Of a stretch of 64,000 nt of DNA, positions 43,140 through 52,396 are shown in pieces (positions within the stretch are counted from its first letter, which is position 1; each line of letters begins with the position of its first letter). The notes under the pieces are model-generated. The model did no database searches, was not told where the DNA came from, and saw nothing but the letters and a program-made list of their open reading frames with translations. This stretch comes from Neobacillus mesonae (GTDB lineage Bacteria > Bacillota > Bacilli > Bacillales > Cytobacillaceae). A program made the position numbers and the translations under genes. The stretch is from NCBI RefSeq assembly GCF_023715155.1, contig NZ_JAMBNQ010000002.1, positions 62,001 to 126,000 on the forward strand, read 5' to 3'.

Positions 43140-44213
43140 ATGTCTCGTATAGGATTTATTTTGTTAACGCTGGTGCTGCTTGTGTCTGGATGTTCTTTTT
43201 TCGAAAAAAAACAGGTACCGCAGGAGGAGCGTGAGGCCGCCCTCATGCAGCCGGAAGTAGAAATCATAGCGGACAACTTAGCGGTTCCTTGGTCAATAAA
43301 TCGACTAGACCAAACTTTTTATATCAGCGAGAGGCCCGGCAGTATCGTTAAAATAGACGGCGGTAAAGCGGAACGGCAGCGTGTGTTATTGGAGAAACCC
43401 TTGGCGCGGGCAGCTGAGGCCGGTTTACTTGGCTTTGTACTTGATCCGGAGTTTCCTGAATCTCGAAAGGCGTATGCCTATTATACATATGGGGATGAGG
43501 CACACGGCCAGTTTAATCGGGTGGTTGTCTTAGTTTTAAATGGAAATGAGTGGAGGGAAACGGCCATTCTTTTAGATAGGATTCCCAGTGCGGCCTATCA
43601 CCACGGCGGGAGGATGAAGATTGGACCTGATGGCAAGCTGTATATCACAACAGGGGACGCAACTGAGCCCGGTTTAGCGCAGAATTTGAAATCAATGAAC
43701 GGGAAAATTTTGCGAATGAACCTGGATGGCACGATACCGGCTGATAATCCATTTCCAGGCTCCTATGTATACAGTTATGGGCATCGCAACCCACAGGGCT
43801 TGGTGTGGATTGGGAATACGTTATATGCAAGCGAGCATGGTCCATCAGCACATGATGAGATGAATAGGATTAAACCTGGTGCTAATTACGGCTGGCCGGT
43901 GATTCAAGGGAATGAAAAGAAGCCCGGGATGGTAACGCCAATTTTTCAATCGGGAAATGAGACATGGGCACCTTCAGGGATGGCGACGTATAATGGCCGC
44001 CTTTATGCTGCGGCATTAAGGGGCAATGCGGTTTTACTGTTTAATTTGGAATCAAAACGAATGAAGCCGGTGATTACCGGCCTTGGGAGAATCCGTGATG
44101 TGTATGCTGACGGCGAATACCTGTATTTTGTCAGCAATAACACGGATGGCCGGGGGAACCCTGATGAAAAGGACGATAAATTGTACCGGGTACGGCAGGA
44201 AAGTTTGGAATGA
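43140..44213 (+). CDS. PQQ-dependent sugar dehydrogenase-like lipoprotein
   Basis: 357 residues. A lipoprotein signal peptide ends in LLVSGC, so the protein sits on the outer face of the membrane. The rest is a beta-propeller of the glucose/sorbosone dehydrogenase family (soluble GDH, YliI/Asd): DNLAVPWSI, YHHGGRMKIGPDGKLYITTGD, YSYGHRNPQGL and HGPSAHDEMNRI, which hold the His/Arg residues around PQQ and calcium. Bacilli usually do not make PQQ, so cofactor or substrate may differ. Start at 43140 after AAAGGAGGAGG, which lies directly after the half copy of the repeat. Confidence 0.85.
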   Translation: MSRIGFILLTLVLLVSGCSFFEKKQVPQEEREAALMQPEVEIIADNLAVPWSINRLDQTFYISERPGSIVKIDGGKAERQRVLLEKPLARAAEAGLLGFVLDPEFPESRKAYAYYTYGDEAHGQFNRVVVLVLNGNEWRETAILLDRIPSAAYHHGGRMKIGPDGKLYITTGDATEPGLAQNLKSMNGKILRMNLDGTIPADNPFPGSYVYSYGHRNPQGLVWIGNTLYASEHGPSAHDEMNRIKPGANYGWPVIQGNEKKPGMVTPIFQSGNETWAPSGMATYNGRLYAAALRGNAVLLFNLESKRMKPVITGLGRIRDVYADGEYLYFVSNNTDGRGNPDEKDDKLYRVRQESLE

Positions 44214-44229
44214 TGGTTGCTGTTGTTCC

Positions 44230-44345
44230 TATGGGACAGAGCAATAAGGTATGGATGGTACGGTGTTGTCCGATAGAATGGGGTTATGGGACAAAACTAG
44301 ATAAATGCATGGTGGAAGTGTCCCGTGTGAATTGTCTATGGAGAA
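44230..44345. repeat. Short 52-bp-type repeat cluster with TGTCC/GGGACA arms
   Basis: Two to three copies of a unit whose arms are TGTCC and GGGACA, with ATGGTGGAAG-type spacer; TGTCC to TGTCCC spacing is 52 bp. Spacer words (GACAAAAC, ATGGTGGAA) agree with the array at 59990. It lies after the sugar dehydrogenase gene. Confidence 0.5.
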
Positions 44346-44402
44346 AGTAATTATCAACCCTGTCTTTAATAAAACTCCCGCCGTAAAGCCCTTCACCCAA
44401 AC

Positions 44403-44441
44403 AAAAATAAAAAGCAACCGCGCCATTGATGGCCGATTGCT
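44403..44441 (-). terminator. Terminator of the nos operon
   Basis: On the minus strand AGCAATCGGCCAT/ATGGCGCGGTTGCT form an imperfect stem, followed by TTTTTATTTTT. Confidence 0.75.
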
Positions 44442-44454
44442 AGATACCAAAAAC

Positions 44455-45354
44455 CTACAGGATCTCAATTTTCAGCGAATTCACCTGGGAAACCAGCAGG
44501 TCTTCATATTTTTGCTGTGCTAAATACAGTACCTCTTGATCGCCTGCTTTTGGGTTCTCCTTTTTGACCTGGGCTAAGACGTCTTCTTGAACCTTTTTCG
44601 AGAGGACGATCATTTTGTACTGTTCCTTTTCTGCTGCCCAGAATTTCCCTTCGCAGTAGGTTTTAATTAGTTTTTGGGCTGAAGAGAACTGGTTATACTG
44701 CCCGCGGACCTTTTCAAGCTCTTGTGCGACATCGGCATCTGAGGCTTTATGTCCTTTTTCTTCCGCAAGCAATGCCATTGAGCGCAGGCGGATAATCTGC
44801 GTTAACAGCTGGTTTTGATCTTTTGCTAATGTTTCTTGTGAATCCAAGTAGGATAATTCCTCTTCTAACTGTTTGCCGCTGTATTGTTTCTTCGCTGCTT
44901 CCCGGTTAATTTCAAGCTGCAGCTGGTTAATGAATTGATAAAAGGCAATGTCATCTGTGGTAATCCATTGCCCATTAATTTTGGCTGCCCCTTTTGGTTT
45001 TTCTACAGTTAAATCAATTATTTTATCTGTCTTTTTGCCGTCCTTCTCTAGTGTAAAGGCGGCTTCATATTTCCCGGTCATTGGCAGTTTGGCTTCGCCA
45101 GCGTAGATGCCGTCCTTGCCTTCCTTTAACGTCACCTTGGCAGTTCCATGATCCATATTGGTCATGGATAATTCCGCTTTAACGGTTAATCCTTTGGCCG
45201 GTTTGTTATTCCCGGTTACCTTGATTTCAATAGGCGAGGCCTTATCCTGCTGAAAATAAAGTTCTTTCGTTAGTTTAATCGTATAATCGGGCCCGGAACT
45301 GCAGCCTGTGAGCAGTGCTGCCAAAAACAGCAAAACAGCCATTATTCCTTTCAT
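44455..45354 (-). CDS. nos-operon lipoprotein: FixH/YtkA-like domain plus SurA-like helical domain
   Basis: 299 residues. Signal peptide with lipobox LAALLTGC. Residues about 24-118 look like the FixH/YtkA beta-sandwich (KPAKGLTVKAELSMTNMDHG, then KYEAAFTLEKDGKK), a fold seen in copper-related proteins. Residues about 125-299 are helical and charged, with LSYLDSQETLAKDQNQLLTQIIRLRSMALLAEEKG, shaped like the N-terminal helices of SurA/PrsA chaperones. It overlaps nosF by ATGA. In related operons this slot holds nosL, the copper chaperone for NosZ, so a copper-delivery or folding role is inferred. No NosL domain is visible. Confidence 0.65.
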   Translation of the reverse strand: MKGIMAVLLFLAALLTGCSSGPDYTIKLTKELYFQQDKASPIEIKVTGNNKPAKGLTVKAELSMTNMDHGTAKVTLKEGKDGIYAGEAKLPMTGKYEAAFTLEKDGKKTDKIIDLTVEKPKGAAKINGQWITTDDIAFYQFINQLQLEINREAAKKQYSGKQLEEELSYLDSQETLAKDQNQLLTQIIRLRSMALLAEEKGHKASDADVAQELEKVRGQYNQFSSAQKLIKTYCEGKFWAAEKEQYKMIVLSKKVQEDVLAQVKKENPKAGDQEVLYLAQQKYEDLLVSQVNSLKIEIL

Positions 45355-46028
45355 GCTCCATACCCTCCTAATTTCTGTGTTTGTAAAAATTCCCCAACGG
45401 TATACTTCTCCATTTTTCCATCTTGTAAAAAGGCCACATGGGTACAGACCTGACGGATTTCATCAAGATGGTGGGAAGAGAGCAGAATCGTTTTATCTTG
45501 CAGTGACTTTAATATTTCCAGGATTTCTTTCCGTCCCATTGGATCGATTCCGCTTGTCGGTTCATCTAAAATTAAAATACTGGCGTCCTGGTACAGGGTA
45601 ATCGCAAGTCCCAAGCGCTGAAGCATTCCTTTTGAATATCCCTTCACCGGCTCATTGCGGTCATCCCATAAACGAACTGACTGTAAAATCTGTTCCACCC
45701 GCTCAAGGTCGGCCTTACCGGATACCGCTTCAGCAAAAAACGTCATATTTTCAAGTCCTGTCAGCATGGGATAGAGCATAAATTTTTCCGGCAAATAGGC
45801 AATGGTCCGTTTCCATGCATCGCTTTTCTTCGTTACCGTCATGCCGTTAATCTCTATTTTCCCCTGTTTAACCGGCATAAGGCCTAGTAAACTATGAATA
45901 AATGTGGATTTGCCGGCGCCGTTGCGGCCGACAAGGGCACAAAATTCATTTTTGGCAATGTGAATCGAAATAGAATCGAGCACGACCTTTTTGCCGTAGG
46001 ATTGGTGGAGCTGATCTACTTTTATCAC
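45351..46028 (-). CDS. nosF: Copper-processing ABC ATPase NosF
   Basis: 225 residues. Walker A GRNGAGKST (about 36-44), signature YSKGMLQRLGLA, Walker B ILILDEPTSGIDP and H-loop LSSHHLDEI. NosF with NosY and NosD is needed to build the copper centre of nitrous oxide reductase. GTG start overlapping the nosY stop codon; the stop overlaps the next gene. Confidence 0.9.
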   Translation of the reverse strand: MIKVDQLHQSYGKKVVLDSISIHIAKNEFCALVGRNGAGKSTFIHSLLGLMPVKQGKIEINGMTVTKKSDAWKRTIAYLPEKFMLYPMLTGLENMTFFAEAVSGKADLERVEQILQSVRLWDDRNEPVKGYSKGMLQRLGLAITLYQDASILILDEPTSGIDPMGRKEILEILKSLQDKTILLSSHHLDEIRQVCTHVAFLQDGKMEKYTVGEFLQTQKLGGYGA

Positions 46029-46822
46029 TCAAATCCCTCCTTGCGGTTGAAAACGATGGCTATGCCAATGGAAGCAGCAAGCCAAACGATTAAATTTCCT
46101 AGTAAAAAAAATACTGGTTTAGTCCACATGAAAGATTGCAGGAACCGCGACATGTGGCCGAAGGAATAGACACCGATGCCGGTTTCGAGAAACATTCTGA
46201 CAGCCTGAAGCGGATTTAAAAAATACCCGGCAGAAAATAATTTGACGTTTTCATAGGTGACATCCGGCAGAAAGGACAGCAGGATGAAATCATGCAAAAA
46301 GAAAAAGTAAAACCAGATAAAAATAGAATAGCCAATGATCTGCATCCGGGAGCGTGAAAAACTTCCAATCGCCGCACCCATTTGTAAAAAGATCAGAGAC
46401 ATACATAAAAGTGAAAGAACAAAAATGAAATAGGACTTGATATCCAGTTGGAACTGAAACTTCAAGAATAAGAGATAAACGAAAAACCATGCGATTAACG
46501 GTAAAAGAACAACCGTATAAAGACCTATGCTCTTCCTTAAAAGGAAGCTTGTGTAATTATCCTTTTTCGTCAGCAGCATAATCAGGGTCTTTTGTTCTTT
46601 CTCTTGGAAAATGGAAAAAGCACCAATGATTAAGCAGAGAATCGGGATAAAATAGATAATCGTATCAAATAAATTGACTAATAGAATATAAAAACCTTTA
46701 TCAAATGAAAGGGCAGAGGAACGAAACAGAATGCTGATTGAAATCAGAACAATGATGCTTAGCGCGAGCCAAAGCCCTTTTCCCCTTAAGTTCTCTTTCC
46801 ATTCCTTCCAAATGTAATGCAT
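46025..46822 (-). CDS. nosY: ABC permease NosY
   Basis: 265 residues, about six membrane helices, with the ABC-2 coupling segment FQEKEQKTLIMLLTKKDNYTSF. Partner of NosF and NosD in maturing NosZ. Its first 37 bases overlap nosD. The closing TGA overlaps the nosF GTG. Confidence 0.88.
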   Translation of the reverse strand: MHYIWKEWKENLRGKGLWLALSIIVLISISILFRSSALSFDKGFYILLVNLFDTIIYFIPILCLIIGAFSIFQEKEQKTLIMLLTKKDNYTSFLLRKSIGLYTVVLLPLIAWFFVYLLFLKFQFQLDIKSYFIFVLSLLCMSLIFLQMGAAIGSFSRSRMQIIGYSIFIWFYFFFLHDFILLSFLPDVTYENVKLFSAGYFLNPLQAVRMFLETGIGVYSFGHMSRFLQSFMWTKPVFFLLGNLIVWLAASIGIAIVFNRKEGFE

Positions 46823-48129
46823 AATTTACGTCCCCCCTTTGTGAAGATGAACACCACTGCAAACAGCCCCATTACGATGTAGAGTATCTGCCAATGGCCG
46901 CTTGTTTTTGAGATGAGCGGGTGTGGATCTTTAAACATGACCTTTTCGTCCGCTTGCGTCGCATTTAATTTTTCATAGATGTTGATCGCTGGGCTTTTTA
47001 GAAATAGGCTTGTAAGTTCCTGGTCCTCAATCAACTGATGGAGGGTGGAATAATAGGTTATCGGAAAATCCCCGATGCCGTCCTGATTGAGATCGGTCAG
47101 CGGAAAGGAGGAGCCCCAGTCATTGCCTTTGCCTGCTTTGCTCCAGGCATTGCGCTCTCCCTTACCGCCGATGGAAACGGCGGGGATGGTATTGTCGGAA
47201 ATTTGGTTTAATGTAAAGATTTGATCATTGGAACTCGACCAAAGCTCAATTCCAATTTGATTCTGAATGATACGGTTGTCTTGAATAAGATTTCGGGTTG
47301 CCTGGTCAATATACAGGCCGCGCTGGTTCATGTAAAACGTATTATGCTGAATTTGATTATCATTTGCCATCAAAAGCAATAATCCAAAAGATTGATTTCC
47401 ATAGTTGACGATAAATTGATTGTCTTTTAGTTTTAATTCATTTGAGTTCATGATGGCTGCTCCGCCTGTATTCATGGCAAAACTATTTCGTTCAAAAATA
47501 TTGCCGTCGGAATACATGTAATGCAAGCCATACCTTGTATTGCTGATGTTATTATCATAGCTTTTGTTGTTATTCGAATAGTCAAAGAACATGCCGTCCC
47601 GTGTGCCGACAATTGTATTATGGGACAGTAAATTATCTTCGGCATACCAAATATGAAGTCCATTGCCCTGGGCAGCGATCTTACCTTTGCCTGAACCTTT
47701 AATATGGTTGTAGCGGACAATATTATGGAATGCTTTGCTTAAATAAATGCCGTGAAAGGAATGGCGGATTGTCATATGCTCAATTACATTGTGATTCGTA
47801 TAGACTTTAATGGCAGCATACTCTTCAGACGAATTCCTATTCATACTGCTATTTGTCACGGTTAAATGGCTGAGTTTTACATTTGGAGCTTTAACTGAAA
47901 TGACATTGCCGGTTCCGTCTCCTTTGATCACGGTGTTTTTCGTACCTATTAGTGTCAGCGCCTTTTTGATCACAATGTTGCCTTCATATGTTTTTCCTTC
48001 CAGCTGTAATACCGCTCCCTCTTTCATGGAGTCGATCATTGCCTGCAAGTTTTCGACTGCCATATATTTCTCTGGTTTTACAAAGAAAAAGAGAGAAAAA
48101 ACAAGAATCAGGAGCGTCCGTTTTTTCAT
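46786..48129 (-). CDS. nosD: Periplasm-facing copper-maturation protein NosD
   Basis: 447 residues. Signal sequence at the N-terminus, then a right-handed beta-helix with many PbH1-type repeats (NVIEHMTIRHSFHGIYLSKA, NLLSHNTIVGTRDG, and so on), and a C-terminal membrane helix (about 415-435). NosD is the exported partner of NosFY. The ATG at 48129 overlaps the nosB TGA as ATGA; AAGGACCGAG upstream may serve as ribosome site. Confidence 0.9.
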   Translation of the reverse strand: MKKRTLLILVFSLFFFVKPEKYMAVENLQAMIDSMKEGAVLQLEGKTYEGNIVIKKALTLIGTKNTVIKGDGTGNVISVKAPNVKLSHLTVTNSSMNRNSSEEYAAIKVYTNHNVIEHMTIRHSFHGIYLSKAFHNIVRYNHIKGSGKGKIAAQGNGLHIWYAEDNLLSHNTIVGTRDGMFFDYSNNNKSYDNNISNTRYGLHYMYSDGNIFERNSFAMNTGGAAIMNSNELKLKDNQFIVNYGNQSFGLLLLMANDNQIQHNTFYMNQRGLYIDQATRNLIQDNRIIQNQIGIELWSSSNDQIFTLNQISDNTIPAVSIGGKGERNAWSKAGKGNDWGSSFPLTDLNQDGIGDFPITYYSTLHQLIEDQELTSLFLKSPAINIYEKLNATQADEKVMFKDPHPLISKTSGHWQILYIVMGLFAVVFIFTKGGRKLCITFGRNGKRT

Positions 48130-48704
48130 TTTACTCGGTCCTTCCATAACGGAATTAGTAATAATAAAAAGGCGGCAATGACAAAATAGATACCTGTGCC
48201 TAACATGCTGTGAGTTGTAAAATTAGCGACTGTATTGTCACCGATAATCGGCGGTACAAAAGGATCCATTTTGATGGGTGCATGCGGATCCAAATTAGTT
48301 CCATATTTTTTCAAGGCTGAATAAAGGTCAACCACTCCAATCAAACCGCCGATGACTAACAAACTGATTAATCCATAGAGGATCTTTTTATTGCGAAGCA
48401 GGGCGGTGATGAGCGTCACGGCAGCTAAGCCGATAATAATGTAAATCAGGTAGGAAAGTTCCGGAAAATTTTCCGCTCCAAAATTGGACATCCCTATATA
48501 GTGGTTAAGCCCATTGATGATGTCAATTTCACCTGCCAGCTTATTCGGATACACGATGATATTTAGTCCTTCCGGATATTGTGGTGCAAAAAATAACATC
48601 TTCCACCAAGGAAAAAAGATGGAAACTATCATTAAAACGGAAGAAAGCCCGATAAGCAGTGAAGATACAAGTGATAATCTTTTCCTGTCATTCAAGTTAA
48701 CCAC
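48126..48704 (-). CDS. nosB: nos-cluster membrane protein, NosB position
   Basis: 192 residues with about four membrane helices and an external loop after the first (FAPQYPEGLNIIVYPNKLAGEIDIINGLNHYI). It stands between nosZ and nosD, the place of nosB in the nosCZBDYFL clusters described for Bacillus. The function of NosB is not established; an electron-transfer or maturation helper is commonly assumed. Named by position and shape rather than by a motif. Confidence 0.7.
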   Translation of the reverse strand: MVNLNDRKRLSLVSSLLIGLSSVLMIVSIFFPWWKMLFFAPQYPEGLNIIVYPNKLAGEIDIINGLNHYIGMSNFGAENFPELSYLIYIIIGLAAVTLITALLRNKKILYGLISLLVIGGLIGVVDLYSALKKYGTNLDPHAPIKMDPFVPPIIGDNTVANFTTHSMLGTGIYFVIAAFLLLLIPLWKDRVK

Positions 48705-48773
48705 TCCTTTTAAATTGTAAATCTATTAAGGGGAAGGGTATCAATTGGAAAATTGATACCCAGCCAACTATTA

Positions 48774-50642
48774 TTATTTCTTCGGCTTAACAAGGAAGTA
48801 GCCGTTCATTTCCTGGTGCAGGGCAGAGCAGAAGTTTGTACAGTATAATGGGAATGTTCCGGCTTTATCAGCGGTAAATTCCATCGTATTAGTCTGTCCT
48901 GGCTGTACTTCCATGTTCAAGTTATAGTCATTAATAGCGAAACCATGGGTAATGTCTTCATCAAAGTCGATATTGGTTAAGTGGATAAAGACATGGTCGC
49001 CTTGGTTTACTTCAATTACGTCAGGGCGTTTCGATTTTGCGTCAAAAACAAATCTTGAACGCATGGCGATTCCATAAACGTGAACTTCATTGCCTTTGCG
49101 GACAATTTTTGTATCCTTTTGTTCATATACAGCATCTTTGTTTTTTGGATCTTTTGGATATACTTCAATTGTTTTAATTTTATCGGCCTTAATCATCTGT
49201 GCGTAGTGCGGCTCAGGATCAACTGGAGCGGATTGAATGACCTTCATCTTGCCGCTGATGTCAATTAACTGCATCGATTCAGGGTGAGAAGGCCCAACAG
49301 ATAAGTAAGTGTCTTTCGCCAGTTTATTCAAAGCAACCAGCCATTTGCCGTCAGGTGATACAGTGTCGCCCTCAGCTGCAACAGAGTGCCCTGGTGAATA
49401 TTGAACAGGGACACGGTCAAGTGTTTTGCCGGTCTTTGGATCCCATTTCACTATTTCTGAGGAAATAAACATGGTTGTATAGGCCATACCTTTATCATCA
49501 AACTGGGTATGAAGCGGTCCAAGAGCGTTTTCAGGATTCACTTCGCGTTCCATAACAGATTCATATTTTAAAATTGGAATGCCGTTTCTCTCGCCGGCAA
49601 AATCTTTATTTTGGACTGCTTTAAAAGCTTTTTCAAAAGAGAATACCGTCATCGCCGGCGCCAATTTACCTGATGCGATGAAGTATTTACCGTCTGGTGT
49701 AACGTCAACACCATGCGGCGACTTGGCAACAGGGACTAAATAAATGCCGCCTTTTTGCTTTTCAGGAAAAATCATTTTTTGACCGCCGACATTCTCGTAC
49801 TTGCCTTCTTTAACCATTTTCTCAAGCTCTTTCCAGTTGAATAGCACAATATAGTCACGGTCAGCCTGTGATGCATTTACTTCCATTGTGGTGGTGGCTT
49901 CTTCCGTATTGTAAGTGGTCATCACAGCCCAGTCTTTAGATCCCTTTTTACCTGCATCAGACAGGTCATAGGACCAAGGCGGAAGGGCAACCTGATAGGC
50001 AATGTTTAGTTTTACATTTTTTTCATTAAATGTGACAGCAGACATCACGCCGCGGTATTTGCTGCTGTAGTCATCAAGTGACTCGTATTTTTGACCAAGC
50101 GGTACCGCAAACCGCGTTGGCAGAAACATGTACTCGGTATTTTCTGTAACGAATGCTGCACAGTGAGGTCCAGCCGTATTTGGCACCTTGATAATGTCCT
50201 TTGTGGTGAATGTTTTTAAGTCAACGACAGCAGCACGGCTGTTGCCGACATCTGTGGCAAACATCCATTTGCCGTTATAGTCACCGTTTGTTTCCGAGAA
50301 AGCGGGGTGGTGCAAATCTCCCCATGTATAGCCGCCCATCAGCTTTTTCGAATGTTCGTCAAAACCATATCCTGTCGCGGAGTCAGGAGAGAATACCGGG
50401 ATGGTTCTGATTTTGCGCATGGATGGTACACCATAGATGAACATCTGGCCGGAATGGCCGCCAGATGCAAACATATAGTAATCGTCTTTTTGACCGAAAG
50501 GAACATACACCTTTTCAGCATCGCTTTTATTACTGGCCGAAGCCGTTTCGGATTTTGGGTTGGATGAAAAATTCGCAAAAGAAATCGTTGCCGCGATAAA
50601 TCCAGCAAGAAGACCGGACGTGATTGGAACCCATTTCTTCAT
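48774..50642 (-). CDS. nosZ: Nitrous oxide reductase, clade II type
   Basis: 622 residues. The N-terminus is a Sec-type signal without twin arginines, as in clade II enzymes. The beta-propeller carries CuZ histidines in GPHCAAFV, SPHGVDVTPDG, GPLHTQFDDKG, PGHSVAAEG and EPHYAQMIKAD. The C-terminal cupredoxin domain has the CuA site YCTNFCSALHQEM (Cys601, Cys605, His609, Met612). It reduces N2O to N2 outside the membrane in the last step of denitrification. Ribosome site GGCAGGTG. The 267 bp between it and nosC show no clear second promoter. Confidence 0.97.
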   Translation of the reverse strand: MKKWVPITSGLLAGFIAATISFANFSSNPKSETASASNKSDAEKVYVPFGQKDDYYMFASGGHSGQMFIYGVPSMRKIRTIPVFSPDSATGYGFDEHSKKLMGGYTWGDLHHPAFSETNGDYNGKWMFATDVGNSRAAVVDLKTFTTKDIIKVPNTAGPHCAAFVTENTEYMFLPTRFAVPLGQKYESLDDYSSKYRGVMSAVTFNEKNVKLNIAYQVALPPWSYDLSDAGKKGSKDWAVMTTYNTEEATTTMEVNASQADRDYIVLFNWKELEKMVKEGKYENVGGQKMIFPEKQKGGIYLVPVAKSPHGVDVTPDGKYFIASGKLAPAMTVFSFEKAFKAVQNKDFAGERNGIPILKYESVMEREVNPENALGPLHTQFDDKGMAYTTMFISSEIVKWDPKTGKTLDRVPVQYSPGHSVAAEGDTVSPDGKWLVALNKLAKDTYLSVGPSHPESMQLIDISGKMKVIQSAPVDPEPHYAQMIKADKIKTIEVYPKDPKNKDAVYEQKDTKIVRKGNEVHVYGIAMRSRFVFDAKSKRPDVIEVNQGDHVFIHLTNIDFDEDITHGFAINDYNLNMEVQPGQTNTMEFTADKAGTFPLYCTNFCSALHQEMNGYFLVKPKK

Positions 50643-50909
50643 TTCGTTACACCTGCCTTATAATTTATCCCGCCTTAACGGGCAGAAAGACTCCCATCTC
50701 AAGATTACGAGTATACAAAGAAACAGGGTGAGAGATTAGCTGCCTGTAAAGGTCAGATTAGTGAAATACAGCGAAACATACCGATGCGTAAGCAGGGGGT
50801 TAGCCTGAGCCAATCGGATTTGTACTGACTCGTTAACGGTGCGATAGCAATGATAGCAGAGTTAGTAAAAAGTGGTTGAAGAAAACCCTCCGCTGATGGA
50901 AGTTTCACT

Positions 50910-51359
50910 TTATTTTTCTGATGCTTCTTTCAGTACATCCAGTACCTGCTTACGTTCGTCATCTGTTAATGGATTTTTGCCGATGACCCCTGACATAACG
51001 GCTGAAGTCGGCTGTTTTAGGAACTCTTCAATCGGCTTGCCATGTTTTCCCTCAACATTAATAAAGGCTTTGGAAAGGTCTGGCCCTACTGCACCGCCTT
51101 TTAAATTTAGAGACTCTACGGCATGGCAGCCAAGACATCCCCGTTTATTCAGGATGTTATCGTCATCCACAGAGACCGTTTTTGCTGCAGCCTCTTTTGT
51201 ATCTGTGCTTTCCTCCTTTGGCTGAGCAGTTTGGCTGTTTTCTGCCTGCACCGTTTTCGGTTCGCTTCCTGATTCCCCCAGCATTACATCAAAAACAAGG
51301 TAACCAAGGCCAAACCCGATGATTAAACTAGCCACAAAACTAATGATCGCTTTTTGCAC
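50910..51359 (-). CDS. nosC: Membrane-anchored cytochrome c of the nos operon
   Basis: 149 residues. An N-terminal membrane helix (about 3-26), a Ser/Glu/Lys-rich linker, then a class I cytochrome c domain with one haem site CLGCH (about residue 76) and a distal Met in SAVMSGV. It probably passes electrons from the quinol pool to NosZ. First gene of the operon; GTG start after AAGGAGGGGG. The FNR-like box lies 66-81 bases upstream of the start codon. Confidence 0.9.
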   Translation of the reverse strand: MQKAIISFVASLIIGFGLGYLVFDVMLGESGSEPKTVQAENSQTAQPKEESTDTKEAAAKTVSVDDDNILNKRGCLGCHAVESLNLKGGAVGPDLSKAFINVEGKHGKPIEEFLKQPTSAVMSGVIGKNPLTDDERKQVLDVLKEASEK

Positions 51360-51396
51360 AATTGTCCCCCTCCTTCTTTTTCAAATGAACAATTTC

Positions 51397-51440
51397 ATCC
51401 TAATCCCCGAGTGGTGTTTCAAAGTATGATATAAGTCACA
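51397..51440 (-). promoter_or_regulatory. FNR-type promoter of the nos operon
   Basis: On the minus strand TGTGA-CTTATA-TCATA (51440-51425) is an FNR/CRP-type dyad with one mismatch, and TAGGAT (51402-51397) is a -10 box. The expected start near 51390 puts the centre of the dyad at about -41.5, the classic place for activation. Confidence 0.65.
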
Positions 51441-51568
51441 TTGATTAGGAGGTATTTGAACGATTTGTGAAGGGGGGCTGGAGGGCTTGATAAATAAGGG
51501 TTTTTTAAAAATGAACGTTTTGTGAAACGAAGGATTTTTACAATGTTCTGGAAGTAAGGGGGGAGTTT

Positions 51569-51584
51569 TGTGAAATGAATCACT
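51569..51584 (+). promoter_or_regulatory. FNR/CRP-type box upstream of the regulator gene
   Basis: TGTGA-AATGAA-TCACT, one mismatch from the TGTGA-N6-TCACA dyad. It lies 67 bases before the GTG start of the Crp/Fnr gene, so autoregulation is likely. Two TTTGTGAA half sites lie further left (near 51465 and 51519). Confidence 0.55.
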
Positions 51585-51650
51585 ACACGATGTAAAGCGG
51601 ACGGTTACAATAGGTGGTAATGAATTTGTTTGTCAAAGGCGGCGACCATT

Positions 51651-52394
51651 GTGGAAAAGAATAACTGCTTAAAGGAGTACCATTCAGCTTCTTATCTTGA
51701 ACTGACAAAGAAGGCTCTTCTTCATAAGATTGTCATTTTTAAAGATCTTCCTCCTTCTTGTTTGGAAGTGATTGAAAAGAGGATTCAAACGTTTGCAGTC
51801 AAAAAGGGAACAAAAATGATTTCTGAGCATGAAGCTGCCCAAGGCGTGTATTTTGTCTGTTCAGGCTCTGTTAAGCTGACCAAACAGGATGAGAACGGGA
51901 ATGAGATCATTGTTTGTATGAAGCAGCAAGGTGATCTTTTTGCAGAGGCCTGCTTATTCTCGCAAAAGGCGGAATGTTATCCAGCAACGGCAACGATGCT
52001 TGAGGACGGAAAAATTATGTTTTTAGATAAAAATGAGCTGGAAAAAGACTTGGCTGTTTATCCGGATCTCGCCTTGGAAATGGTTCGTTATATGAGTGAT
52101 GCACTGCGGGAGATGACCTCACAGTTACGGGATGTTGCCTTGCTTGATGTGTATGCGAAAACCGTAAAGACATTGGAGCGTCTGGGAAGGAAGTTTAATA
52201 TGGGCAGCAATAGATGGGGAATTGAAATCCCGTTAACGGTGCAGGAATTTGCAACCGTCGTCGGAACAACGCGGGAAAGTGTCAGCCGGGTGTTTTCGAA
52301 GCTGAGAAAAGAAGAATTAATTGAGCTGAAGTACCGCAAAATCATCATTTTGGATTGGTGCAGATTATGTACCGTGCTGCACCGGGAATATTAA
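51651..52394 (+). CDS. Crp/Fnr-family regulator beside the nos operon
   Basis: 247 residues. A cyclic-nucleotide-type beta-barrel (about 20-130; GVYFVCSGSVKLTKQDENG), a dimer helix, and a winged helix with TVQEFATVVGTTRESVSRVF (about 195-214), whose E-SVSR matches FNR-type recognition of TGTGA. The C-terminus has CRLC, two cysteines; B. subtilis Fnr is known to use three C-terminal cysteines and an Asp for its 4Fe-4S cluster, so the sensor site here differs. GTG start at 51651 after AAAGGCGG. It is divergent from nos and both promoters carry FNR-like boxes, so it probably switches nos on without oxygen. Confidence 0.85.
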   Translation: MEKNNCLKEYHSASYLELTKKALLHKIVIFKDLPPSCLEVIEKRIQTFAVKKGTKMISEHEAAQGVYFVCSGSVKLTKQDENGNEIIVCMKQQGDLFAEACLFSQKAECYPATATMLEDGKIMFLDKNELEKDLAVYPDLALEMVRYMSDALREMTSQLRDVALLDVYAKTVKTLERLGRKFNMGSNRWGIEIPLTVQEFATVVGTTRESVSRVFSKLRKEELIELKYRKIIILDWCRLCTVLHREY

Positions 52395-52396
52395 TG

